The translations under genes were made by a program, and so were the position numbers. A DNA stretch of 36,284 nucleotides, taken from Acidobacteriota bacterium (GTDB lineage: Bacteria > Acidobacteriota > Terriglobia > Acidiferrales > UBA7541). Shown piece after piece: positions 9,001 through 15,464 of this stretch (the first letter of the stretch is position 1; every line of letters begins with the position of its first letter). Location of the stretch: assembly GCA_013286465.1 (NCBI GenBank), contig JABDFR010000027.1, positions 1 through 36,284 of the forward strand, read 5' to 3'. The notes below the pieces were generated by a model. The model saw only the letters and a program-made list of their open reading frames with translations, ran no database searches and had not been told where the DNA came from.

Positions 9001-9312
9001 GCGATTCTGCTGGATGGGCCAAAAGACGCGGCGGCTGGGAAAAATCCTCCGATCACGCTGACGCGAGTGAATGCGAATAGCGGCGCGCTCTATGCGGAAA
9101 TAGAGCGCGCGGACGCGGCGCCAACAGCCGCGCAGGCGAAGGCGCGCGGCGATCTCGAGCGCGATTCTTCCGCGATCATCCAGCAGTGGGACGACATCCG
9201 AACGAACACCGTTCCGGCACTGAATCAGCGGCTCAAAGACGCCCGGCTGGAGGAAATCGTAATTGAGGCGAATCCGCGCATGGAGGAAGAGCCGCACGGA
9301 GACGAGGAATAA
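6088..9312 (+). CDS. Secreted Asp-box (BNR/sortilin-like) beta-propeller protein
   Basis: A 1074-residue exported protein. Residues 1-26 are a signal peptide ending GAQQ. Residues about 30-740 carry at least eleven Asp-box repeats of the S/T-x-D-x-G-x-T-W type, for example KSDDYGRTW, KSTDAGKTW, RSVDGGKTW, KSTDGGGTW, RSTDGGKTW, KTTDGGMNW and VSFDDGERW, which form seven- or ten-bladed propellers of the VPS10/sialidase type. The C-terminal 300 residues are a beta-sandwich-like region and a helical tail. Such proteins are abundant in Acidobacteriota and often labelled glycosyl hydrolase, but I see no catalytic site to support that. A GGGAGG ribosome site precedes the ATG. It appears to be transcribed alone. 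Confidence 0.85.
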   Translation: MSVRRALLASMAFVFVALGVAPLGAQQFPANTYQELRWRSIGPFRGGRTRAVAGVPGMPNLFYIGAVNGGVWKSDDYGRTWTPIFDSQPTQSIGAIAVAPSNPDIIYVASGEGLQRPDLSVGNGIYKSTDAGKTWTHLGLRDGEQIPAIVIDPADPNRLFAAVLGHPFGANEQRGIFRSVDGGKTWERVLYKDENTGGSDIEMDPTNSDVLYAGMWEAREGPWEDGNSYSGTGGGLFKSTDGGGTWKQLTNGLPKNLVQINVTVSASDPKRIYATVATNEPGDYASAKGLGFYRSDDAGESWVKITDDPRPAMRIGGGDLPIPRADPKNPDVVYSASIVTERSTDGGKTWSSIRGAPGGDDYQNLWINPNNPKIILLVADQGALVTVNGGETWSSWYNQPTAQIYHVSATEGFPYRVCGGQQESGSVCISTRGNDGEVSYREWHPVGAIEYGYVATDPLDPDIIYGAGRTEVSRYHWSTGQVQNVTPFPLRDEKIRTVRTQPLMFSPVDPHILYTTANFVFKTTDGGMNWQTISPDLGRAHAGIPANLGKAAEKDAKADQQRGAVYALAPSFKTMQTLWAGTDDGLIWVTRDGGKNWKDITPPELTPWSKVTQIAASRFDEETAYASVSRLRIDDLHPYIYRTHDGGKSWKLIAGGLPEDAPVDTVREDPLRKGMLFAGTETSVWVSFDDGERWESLQQNLPHTSMRDLWIHDNDLIVATHGRGFWILDDISALRELSDAIAGADEAHLFKPAPAIRARRSTYTDTPVPPDEPLGENPPDGAIVDYFLAKAASGAVTLEILDGAGKLVRRFTSEDKPELSEEQLQKQLIPVYWVRPFKSLPADGGMHRWIWDLRYPAPVSTAHDYPISAVPGNTPRGPLGPLAAPGQYTVRLTADGASYTAPLAVKIDPRVKTPTVGLAQMFQMQTRLAELVSRSSVALMQARSAREQVEKLSGKASDGLNDAIEALGKKIAILLDGPKDAAAGKNPPITLTRVNANSGALYAEIERADAAPTAAQAKARGDLERDSSAIIQQWDDIRTNTVPALNQRLKDARLEEIVIEANPRMEEEPHGDEE

Positions 9313-9433
9313 AGCTCGCGTTGCGGCGCTGTTGCGGCGGTGTTTTGCGCGGCTGATGCCACCCGAATTTCGTTGCGTGTGTTTGCGCATGAACTTGTTC
9401 GTGCACGAGTTCTAATCTCCCGAAAATTTCCGC

Positions 9434-9468
9434 TTGACCTCCTCAAAGTGTATGGAGTATACATACAC
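9434..9468 (+). promoter_or_regulatory. Promoter with overlapping operator for the GntR operon
   Basis: TTGACC (9434-9439) and TATACA (9458-9463) form a good -35/-10 pair with an 18-bp spacer. A perfect inverted repeat, GTGTATG (9448-9454) and CATACAC (9462-9468) with a seven-base centre, covers the -10. A short GntR-family regulator starts 12 bases downstream, so negative autoregulation through this site is the natural inference. The predicted 5' leader is only about ten bases and has no strong ribosome site. Confidence 0.7.
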
Positions 9469-9479
9469 AAGACATTGGG

Positions 9480-9860
9480 ATGTTCCTGACCATCGACACA
9501 ACCGATCCGCGGCCGATCTATCAGCAAGTTGCTGATGGCATCAAGGAATTGATCGCGCAGGGAAAATTGGAGGAAGGCGCGGCGCTGCCTCCGGTGCGGC
9601 AGTTGGCGGCCGATCTGGGCGTGAATCTGAACACGATTGCGACGGCCTATCGCGAGCTGCAGAAAGACGGACTGATTGTCGTGAAGCACGGATCGGGATC
9701 GGTGGTGGCGGCGCGGGCGAATACAGAACGTACCGCGGATGAATTGGCGCGGCCTCTGCGGACCGCGATCACGGAATTGGTGCTGGCCGGATTGCCGACG
9801 AGCAAGATTTTGAGAATGGTGACGCGAGAACTCAGCCTGGTGCAGAAGGAAAGCAAATAG
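9480..9860 (+). CDS. Short GntR-family (YtrA-type) transcriptional regulator
   Basis: A 126-residue regulator. Residues about 10-75 are the GntR winged helix (RPIYQQVADGIKELIAQGKL, then LPPVRQLAADLGVNLNTIATAYRELQKDG and VVKHGSGSVV). Only about 50 residues follow, mostly helical, so it lacks the large effector domain of FadR/HutC types and fits the YtrA subfamily, which usually dimerises through this short tail. YtrA regulators normally control a neighbouring ABC transporter; here the next gene is an unrelated membrane protein. Its TAG stop is followed immediately by the ATG of that gene. A perfect inverted repeat covers its own promoter. Confidence 0.9.
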   Translation: MFLTIDTTDPRPIYQQVADGIKELIAQGKLEEGAALPPVRQLAADLGVNLNTIATAYRELQKDGLIVVKHGSGSVVAARANTERTADELARPLRTAITELVLAGLPTSKILRMVTRELSLVQKESK

Positions 9861-10925
9861 ATGCTGACCCACATCGGCCAGTACGCCGTAATCACCTACG
9901 TGTTTTTCTGGATCATCCGCATCAATGGCTGCATTCGCCGGGGCCGACAGCCCTTGCTGCGCGGGCCGGAATGGTTTTTCAATGTCCACGTGCAGCCGGA
10001 TTTTTACACCGGAGCGGGCCGCGACCTTTTGCATCGCTACTGGTTGCGAATGTTGATTCCGTTTGCGGTAGATATTCCGATCGCGGTTGCGATTTTCCGT
10101 TCCGGCAACCTGATGCTTTTGAATTTCTTGATGATTGCGTTGTGCGCGATCATCCACATCAATCACTCGTACTCGGTGGATTTGGCGGAGAGGCAGGCGC
10201 GGCCCTTCGCGGTGGCGGAGGCAGAGCAACCGGTGGCATCGGTGGTGCTGTCGCTGACGCCGCGGCGCATGCGCGATTACTCGAATCCGGTGGTGGAATG
10301 GATTTTGGCTTTGTCCACGGTGGCCTCTGCGGCTTTGCTGTTGCGCTATTTCTTCGCGGTGCCGGAACACCACAACTGGCGGCTCGTCTTCGGGCTGCCG
10401 GTTGTTTATTTTTATTTGCAACTCGGGATTGTGTGGGTGAAGCGCGTGGTGGTGGCGTGGCGCACACCGGTTCCGCAGGCGCAGGCGGCCGAGCATTTGG
10501 AAGCGCGCGAAGAAACCCGAAAGCATTATTTGCGGATGTGCGACGTGTACCGCCTGAGCGCGGCCGCGGCGATTTTGTTCTGGCCCGCGGAGATCAGCAT
10601 GTCTCCCGACAACTTCGACCGCGTGTTCCAAATTTGGTTCTACGGTTGGATGGTCGTCAGCATCGTGGGCACAGTCTGGGTGGAAATTCGGCGAAAGCAG
10701 TTGGTGAAGATGGCGTTGCGTGCGCGCCCGGTGAATTTGCCGGACTTTTTGCACGAATCGAAAATCGCGAGATGGCCGGTGTGCTACCAGCCGTCGGCGC
10801 CGATGCTGATGGTGCGGGGCGCGCGCGGGTATTCGTTGAACTTGGCAAATACGCTGGGTTATCTCGGGGCCGCTTACATGGTTGGGTTTGTCGCGTTGAT
10901 TGCTTTGCTGCGGTTGAGTCGCTGA
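9861..10925 (+). CDS. Unrecognised polytopic membrane protein of the GntR operon
   Basis: A 354-residue integral membrane protein of no family I can name. Hydrophobic segments are visible at roughly residues 4-20, 66-85, 88-103, 143-165, 175-197, 239-255, 265-282 and 328-350, giving about seven or eight membrane passes. Conserved-looking soluble stretches include RRGRQPLLRGPEWFFNVHVQ near the N-terminus and an amphipathic EHLEAREETRKHYLRMCD segment in the middle. The ATG directly follows the GntR stop, implying translational coupling and co-regulation. It could be a transporter component or membrane enzyme; nothing in the sequence decides this. Confidence 0.8.
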   Translation: MLTHIGQYAVITYVFFWIIRINGCIRRGRQPLLRGPEWFFNVHVQPDFYTGAGRDLLHRYWLRMLIPFAVDIPIAVAIFRSGNLMLLNFLMIALCAIIHINHSYSVDLAERQARPFAVAEAEQPVASVVLSLTPRRMRDYSNPVVEWILALSTVASAALLLRYFFAVPEHHNWRLVFGLPVVYFYLQLGIVWVKRVVVAWRTPVPQAQAAEHLEAREETRKHYLRMCDVYRLSAAAAILFWPAEISMSPDNFDRVFQIWFYGWMVVSIVGTVWVEIRRKQLVKMALRARPVNLPDFLHESKIARWPVCYQPSAPMLMVRGARGYSLNLANTLGYLGAAYMVGFVALIALLRLSR

Positions 10926-10964
10926 CGGAAAAAATCTAAGGATAGATCGACGAGGAGAGGCGCG

Positions 10965-12881
10965 ATGAATACGCGATGCTGGACGTGTGTCTGGATGCTC
11001 GCCGGATTGTTGGTGGGGATTGGTCTGTGGGCAGCCCGGCCGGTCGGCGCTGCTAGCTATGGGATTTTTATTCAGGCTCCCGCTGGCGCCAGTTCTTCGC
11101 CGCAAGCTCCGAACAACGCTGCCGCTTCTGCTGCGCCAGCGCAGGCTGCCGATGCGAAAAAAATCACCGGCGAGTGGCAAGGAATTATTTCGCGCTTGCA
11201 TCTGGTGGTGAAGATCGATCAGGACGCGAGCGGCGCTTTGACAGGAAAACTTACCAGCGTGGATCAGGGGAACGTGACCATTCCGATCGAGACGGTTTCT
11301 TTCGCCGCCGGTGGTGCGTTGCGGCTGGAGTTGAAAAGCATCGGCGCGGATTACGAGGGAAAGTTGAGCGATGAGGGGAGCGAGATTGTTGGGACGTGGC
11401 AGCAGGGCGGCGCGACCATTCCGCTGACGTTGCGGCGGCCTGGAGCGGGCGCTGCGAAGTCGACGCTTCAACCGAAAACTATTGGCAACATTGCGTTCGA
11501 GCCTTGCCGCACTAGCGACGGAAACACGGAAGGCCTGTGCGGAAAATATGAGGTGTATGAAAACCGGACCGCGAAGAGCGGGCGCAAGATTGCGCTGAAC
11601 ATTATGGTTTTGCCGGCATTGAGCGACAAACCGGCGGCGGATCCGTGGTTTGCGATTGCCGGCGGTCCGGGGCAGAGCGCTGTGGAGGCTTTTCCGCAGG
11701 CCGGTTTTACGGCGAAGGTGCAGCAGCAGCGCGATGTAGTGTTGGTCGATCAACGCGGCACGGGTGGATCGAATCCGTTGCCGTGTGTGTTGCGCGATTT
11801 CAAGAACGCTCAGGAAGTTATCGGCGAAGTGATGCCAGTGGAAAAAGTGAAGTCCTGTCGCGTGGAGCTCGAGAAAAAAGCGGACCTCACGCAGTACACC
11901 ACCTCGATTGCTATGGACGATCTCGATGAAGTGCGGCAAGCCATGGGCTACGACAAAATTAATGTCTACGGCGGTTCTTACGGAACACTCGCCGGATTGG
12001 TTTATTTGCGGCGGCATGGCGATCACGTTCGCACTTTGACTCTCGAGGGGGTCGCGCCGCCGCAATACCGGATTCCGCTGGCATTCTCGAAGACGACGCA
12101 AAATTCCGTGGATCAATTGATCGAGCGATGCGCGGCGAATGAGGCTTGCCACAAGGATTTTCCCGATTTGAAAAAAGAGTTCGTGGCGCTGGTGGACCAA
12201 CTGGACAAAACTCCCGCGCACTTCGAAATGAAAAATTCGGCGGGAGAAACACAGCAGGTCACGCTTTCGCGCGGCGCGTTTGTCGGCGGCCTGCGCCCGT
12301 TGCTTTATATTCCGGACTTGGTCAGCGACTTTCCCTACATGATCCACCGGGCATCGCAGGGGGATTGGAGCACTTATGCGGCCGCGGTGAGTATGGTGAG
12401 AAATGCGATTGATAAGCAGGTGCTTCGCGGCATGAGTCTTTCGGTGATTTGCGCGGAAGGTATTCCCGGCATGACCGAGGAAATGATCCGGCGCGACACG
12501 GACGGGACTTATCTCGGCGATTTCCAGGTGCGTTTGTATCAGCAGGCCTGCAAGGAATGGGCTCGCGGCGACATTCCCAAGGATTTCTACGCGCCGATCC
12601 ATTCTGCGGTGCCCACGCTTTTGATTTCGGGTGCTCTCGATCCGGCTACTCCACCGGCGGCGTCGGCGGAGGCGGCGCGCAATTTGAGCAGCAGCCGGGT
12701 GATCGTCGTGAAAGATGGGACGCATGGGACTGGATCGCCATGCATCGACGGGCTGATCGCCGAGTTTGTGGCAGAGGGATCGGCGACGAAGCTCGACGCG
12801 ACGTGCGTGGATCAGATTCACTTTGCTCCGTTCATCACGCAGTCGCAAATCGATCAGCTCCGGCAGAAAGCGAAGCCATAA
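10965..12881 (+). CDS. Secreted S33-family alpha/beta-hydrolase peptidase with TAP-like C-terminus
   Basis: A 638-residue exported hydrolase. A signal peptide (about 1-30) is followed by an Ala/Pro/Ser-rich linker. Residues about 66-160 are a small beta domain (ITGEWQGIISRLHLVVKIDQ onward) common in acidobacterial secreted hydrolases. The catalytic domain shows VLVDQRGTGGSNPLPC, the nucleophile elbow GGSYGT (S338), the acid D559 in GALDPATP and H587 in DGTHG; the C-terminal part matches the TAP-like domain of tripeptidyl/prolyl aminopeptidases. It likely trims peptides in the periplasm or outside. GAGGAGAGG precedes the ATG. The next gene starts directly after its stop (TAA then ATG). Confidence 0.88.
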   Translation: MNTRCWTCVWMLAGLLVGIGLWAARPVGAASYGIFIQAPAGASSSPQAPNNAAASAAPAQAADAKKITGEWQGIISRLHLVVKIDQDASGALTGKLTSVDQGNVTIPIETVSFAAGGALRLELKSIGADYEGKLSDEGSEIVGTWQQGGATIPLTLRRPGAGAAKSTLQPKTIGNIAFEPCRTSDGNTEGLCGKYEVYENRTAKSGRKIALNIMVLPALSDKPAADPWFAIAGGPGQSAVEAFPQAGFTAKVQQQRDVVLVDQRGTGGSNPLPCVLRDFKNAQEVIGEVMPVEKVKSCRVELEKKADLTQYTTSIAMDDLDEVRQAMGYDKINVYGGSYGTLAGLVYLRRHGDHVRTLTLEGVAPPQYRIPLAFSKTTQNSVDQLIERCAANEACHKDFPDLKKEFVALVDQLDKTPAHFEMKNSAGETQQVTLSRGAFVGGLRPLLYIPDLVSDFPYMIHRASQGDWSTYAAAVSMVRNAIDKQVLRGMSLSVICAEGIPGMTEEMIRRDTDGTYLGDFQVRLYQQACKEWARGDIPKDFYAPIHSAVPTLLISGALDPATPPAASAEAARNLSSSRVIVVKDGTHGTGSPCIDGLIAEFVAEGSATKLDATCVDQIHFAPFITQSQIDQLRQKAKP

Positions 12882-13559
12882 ATGACCAGCACCGCGAAAA
12901 CACTGGTGAGAATTTTAACGGCCGCCGTGGTGGGCGGCGCGGTCGGCGCGCTGCTGACGCGCTGGAAGGGCATGGCGCAATTCCGCGCGCACAACGAGTT
13001 GGGCGCCAACATGTGGATCTCTGTGGCGCTGTGGTGTGTGTTTTCGATTTACTGGAGCATTGCGGCGAAGGACAGTGCACCGACGAAAAGTGCGGAATCG
13101 GTCTGGTCGCGCCAATGGCATTTGATCCTGGTGAACGGAGCGTTGTTGTTGCTCGTGTTTCCCGTTCCCGGTTTGACGCGGCGATTTCTTCCCGCGAGTC
13201 AGTGGATCGTCGTCGTTGGGCTGGTGATTCAGGCCGCGTTTGTTTTGTTCGCCGTGTGGGCGCGCCGCCACTTGGGAAGCAATTGGAGTGGCGAGGTGCG
13301 CATCGCCGCGGGGCATCAACTGGTGCGCTCGGGCCCTTATGGTTTTGTCCGCCATCCGATTTACACCGCGGTGCTGGGGATGTATTGCGGAACGGCGCTC
13401 GTCTCCGGCGAGATTCACGCGCCGATTGCGCTGGTGATCGTGACGCTGGCGTACTGGCGCAAGATCCGGCTCGAAGAGCAAGCCTTGGAGAAGACATTTG
13501 GGGCTGATTTCGACGAGTACCGGCGCGATACGTGGGCGCTAGTCCCGCCGCTGTACTGA
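12882..13559 (+). CDS. Isoprenylcysteine carboxyl methyltransferase-like membrane protein
   Basis: A 225-residue membrane protein with four or five hydrophobic segments and the ICMT/phospholipid-methyltransferase signature near the C-terminus: GHQLVRSGPYGFVRHPIYTA, then LEEQALEKTFGADFDEY. In this family those residues bind S-adenosylmethionine and the lipid-like substrate; bacterial members act on diverse small molecules or lipids, so the substrate is unknown. It starts directly after the stop of the S33 peptidase and closes the four-gene GntR operon. Oddly, its last codons (WALVPPLY and stop) lie in a 33-bp sequence repeated almost exactly at 20468-20500. Confidence 0.85.
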   Translation: MTSTAKTLVRILTAAVVGGAVGALLTRWKGMAQFRAHNELGANMWISVALWCVFSIYWSIAAKDSAPTKSAESVWSRQWHLILVNGALLLLVFPVPGLTRRFLPASQWIVVVGLVIQAAFVLFAVWARRHLGSNWSGEVRIAAGHQLVRSGPYGFVRHPIYTAVLGMYCGTALVSGEIHAPIALVIVTLAYWRKIRLEEQALEKTFGADFDEYRRDTWALVPPLY

Positions 13560-13563
13560 TGAG
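13531..13563 (+). repeat. 33-bp dispersed repeat, copy 1 (ICMT gene end)
   Basis: Identical at 32 of 33 bases to 20468-20500. It contains GGGCGCTAGTCCCGCC, whose ends can pair, and is similar to the GCGCTGG-CGTCCC-GCCGG core of the GTAG elements. It encodes the last residues and stop codon of the ICMT-like protein. Confidence 0.7.
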
Positions 13564-13600
13564 CGTTGTGCGTGACGGCATTTGGGCCGGGTCGACGGGG

Positions 13601-14050
13601 TGAAAAACCGCTTCTTTTTCCCGATTAGAAATGAGGTCGGGCTTTTGTTTTGTGTGAGTTACGTTGATTTCTAATCGTAGTGATTCCCGATTAGCTTTTT
13701 GTTCGCCTTTTTGGTTGCGCCCGGCGGTTTCAGGGGCCGGATTTGCAGGGTGAAAAACCGCTACTTTTCCCCGATTAGAAATGGACTCGGGCTTTTGTTT
13801 TCTGTGAGTTACGATGAATTCTAATCGTATCCATTCCCGATTAGCTTTTTGTTCGCCTTTTTGGTTGCGCGGAGGGGCGTTTGGGGCCGGAGCGGCGGGG
13901 TGAAAAACCGCTACTTTTTCCCGATTAGAACTGAGCTCGTGTGTTTGTTTTGTGTGAGTTACGTTGGTTTCTAATCGTAATGGTTCCCGATTAGCTTTTT
14001 GTTCGCCTTTTTCGATTAGCGGAGAGAGGTTGGAAGCGGGATCTTCAGCG
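13601..14050. repeat. Three tandem 150-bp repeats carrying CGATTAG heptamers
   Basis: Units begin with TGAAAAACCGCT at 13601, 13751 and 13901, so the period is exactly 150 bp. They align without gaps. The first 120 bases are about 90 percent identical (11 differences between units 1 and 2, 13 between units 1 and 3, by hand count), and the last 30 bases are variable. Each unit has CGATTAG at offset 22, CTAATCG at offset 71 and CGATTAG at offset 88, and unit 3 has one more at 14013-14019, making ten heptamers in all. Offsets 22-30 can pair with 69-77 (CGATTAGAA/TTCTAATCG), or 71-77 with 88-94, the latter followed by CTTTTTG. Function unknown. Confidence 0.9.
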
Positions 14051-14103
14051 ATGCGATTGGAGGCTTTTTCACTTCGTCGCTCGTGATTTAATCGAAACAT
14101 GGT

Positions 14104-14161
14104 GCGATTAAAAACCCCTTGTAAGCTATTGAAACTAAACGATCGAGGTGCGTTTTAATCG
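14104..14161. repeat. Diverged fourth unit: CGATTAAAA/TTTTAATCG inverted repeat
   Basis: CGATTAAAA (14104-14112) and TTTTAATCG (14153-14161) are perfect nine-bp arms spanning 58 bases, against 56 bases for the equivalent pair in the 150-bp units. Relative to those units (CGATTAGAA/TTCTAATCG) one base has changed in each arm so that pairing is kept. TTTAATCGAAACA also occurs as a direct repeat at 14087-14099 and 14154-14166. Confidence 0.55.
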
Positions 14162-14260
14162 AAACAAAAATGGGGGGTCGCGATTCGCTGTATTTTCGCC
14201 CTCGAAGTTCGCCGTTTGATGCCAACGGTGTGGGGGTTAGGCGGTGCGCAGGCTTCCGGG

Positions 14261-14640
14261 GTGCGCCGAAAAGCGGGGCTGATCCGTGGCCGGGATGTTT
14301 GACCTTGCTCATATTGGTTATATGGCGCGGACCGCCGGTTGGCTCAGACGCGTCGTCCCCGCGCTGTTTGGCGCTAAAAAACCAGGATCGACTGTATTCG
14401 GATGTTAAGCAAATTCCCAGAGTACCTTCTGCGAAACTACGTAGAGTCCGGGTACGGTCTCGGGTGCATCACTCCCGACGGAAAGAGCTGGTGTCCAGAT
14501 GACGGAAGGACAGGTATGAGTGAATGGTTACGTTAGCGAGTTCGAGACCTGTTTGGGGCGACAGTTGCGTGACGAGAGGGGCTTACGGAGAAGCGTGGGC
14601 CGGACACGTCCGTGCTGTGGTGAAAATACGGGGCGGAAAC
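14261..14640 (+). mobile_element. Probable 5' part of a group II intron, truncated
   Basis: Begins GTGCGCC, fitting the GUGYG 5' end of group II introns. Next come GCCGAAAAGCGGGGCTGATCC and, at 14389-14410, CGACTGTATTCGGATGTTAA. The latter closely resembles the domain I segment CGACTGAGTCGCAATGTTAA as I remember it from the lactococcal Ll.LtrB intron. Pairable segments follow, such as GTCC...GGAC around 14490-14505 and GGAC-AC-GTCC near 14607. No reverse transcriptase/maturase frame exists, and I cannot find a domain V hairpin, so only about the first 380 bases seem present. The right boundary is a guess, placed before the GTAG palindrome. The match rests on memory of related introns. Confidence 0.5.
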
Positions 14641-14653
14641 ACCCACGGCCACA

Positions 14654-14682
14654 CCGGGAGGGTGGTGAACCCCCTCCCCTAC
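14654..14682 (-). repeat. GTAGGGG palindrome overlapping the KDPG aldolase stop codon
   Basis: On the minus strand it begins GTAGGGGAGGGGGTTCACC and closes with CCCTCCC. GGGAGGG pairs with CCCTCCC. The TAG (14679-14681) terminates the aldolase gene. It is the same type as the elements at 26803-26830, 35564-35597 and 35631-35658. Confidence 0.65.
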
Positions 14683-15401
14683 ATTGGGCGGGGGCGCTTG
14701 TCGAGTTTTGAGAAATCGCTTTTGGTGGGGGCTTGCGCTTCTTTTGGTGGGGCTAAGCGCTGGCGTGCGTCTTTCACGAAGCCGAGGAAACGGTGGGCTA
14801 GCTCTTTGATGCGGTCGGTCTCGCGGCGCTCGATGGCGTCGGCGGGGATTAAGTCGGTGCCGATGCCGAGGGCGCAGGCTCCGGCTACTATGAAATTTGC
14901 GGCGGTTTGCTGGGTTACGCCGCCCGCGGCGATTAGGGGAATCTGCGGCAGGGCGAGCTTCAAAAACTTGATGTATTTGTCGCCGCCTACGGCTGCGCAG
15001 GGGAATACTTTGACCAGATCGGCGCCGGCCTGCCAGGCGTCGACGACTTCGGTTGGCGTCAAGGCACCGGGTAGAATCGCAACTTCTGCTTTGGCGGCGA
15101 ATTCTAGAACTTCCAGGTTGTGGCCGGGGGCAGTCAAAAAACTGGCGCCGGCATCGACGCAGCGGCGGGCGGTTTCTGTATCGAGCACTGTGCCCGCGCC
15201 GACGACCATCTTTTGATGATGTTTGACTAGATGGGAGATCAGCTCCACGGCTTCGGGGACGGTCATGGTGATTTCGACGATTGGGATGCCGCCTTTGGTG
15301 ACCGTGTCGGCAGCGAAATGGGCATCCTCGGCGGAAGAAACGCGTATCGCGGGGATGATACCGATCTGCTTGATGAGCTCGCAGACCTCAGCTTTTTTCA
15401 T
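14679..15401 (-). CDS. eda: KDPG/KHG aldolase
   Basis: A class I aldolase of about 240 residues that cleaves 2-keto-3-deoxy-6-phosphogluconate to pyruvate and glyceraldehyde 3-phosphate (Entner-Doudoroff) and/or 4-hydroxy-2-oxoglutarate. Counting from the ATG at 15401, E43 lies in IVEITMTVPEA, the phosphate-binding region is VGAGTVLD and ASFLTAPG, and K131 in LVKVFPCAAVGG is the Schiff-base lysine. The C-terminus is extended by about 30 Lys/Pro-rich residues ending KRPRPM, and the stop is provided by a GTAGGGG palindrome. The frame also opens at an ATG at 15419; neither start has a strong ribosome site, and MKKAEVCELIKQIGIIPAIR fits the family start. The RND pump gene lies 63 bases upstream; no other Entner-Doudoroff gene is present. 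Confidence 0.88.
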   Translation of the reverse strand: MKKAEVCELIKQIGIIPAIRVSSAEDAHFAADTVTKGGIPIVEITMTVPEAVELISHLVKHHQKMVVGAGTVLDTETARRCVDAGASFLTAPGHNLEVLEFAAKAEVAILPGALTPTEVVDAWQAGADLVKVFPCAAVGGDKYIKFLKLALPQIPLIAAGGVTQQTAANFIVAGACALGIGTDLIPADAIERRETDRIKELAHRFLGFVKDARQRLAPPKEAQAPTKSDFSKLDKRPRPM

Positions 15402-15464
15402 TGTGAGGGTCCCGTCCATTCCGAAGCGGGCGATTTTGCCAGCGGCTGGTGGTGCGGTGGAATG

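Larger units (their letters stand above)
13560..14678. other. 1.1-kb gene-free region with repeats and an intron-like segment
   Basis: No believable protein gene lies between the ICMT-like gene and the KDPG aldolase gene (convergent). The region holds three tandem 150-bp repeats (13601-14050), a diverged hairpin (14104-14161), a group II intron-like segment from 14261 and a GTAG palindrome at the right end. A 421-codon minus-strand frame crosses part of it, but that frame also runs antisense through the ICMT gene and is rejected as a single gene. Confidence 0.7.

Noticed and set aside
9391-9412. GAACT...TCGTGCACGA...GTTC palindrome as a terminator of the propeller gene
   Set aside because: The stem is interrupted and no T-run follows. 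It may be symmetric by chance or a weak binding site.
9225-12848. 1207-codon open frame on the minus strand
   Set aside because: It runs antisense through the GntR, membrane-protein and peptidase genes, and its translation is Arg/His/Gln-rich without domains. This is a typical shadow frame of GC-rich coding DNA.
13601-14050. Tandem 150-bp repeats as a CRISPR array
   Set aside because: The conserved part is 120 bp with a 30-bp variable tail and only three units, and no cas genes are nearby. CRISPR repeats are far shorter than this.
12835-14100. 421-codon minus-strand frame including the 150-bp repeats
   Set aside because: Two thirds is antisense to the ICMT-like gene and the part over the repeats varies freely in amino acids. 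I keep it only as a finding about the period, not as a gene.
14590-14650. Domain V of a group II intron
   Set aside because: I searched for the AGC-start, GAAA-capped 34-base hairpin and found only AGCGTGGG...TCCGTGCT, which lacks the tetraloop and bulge layout.
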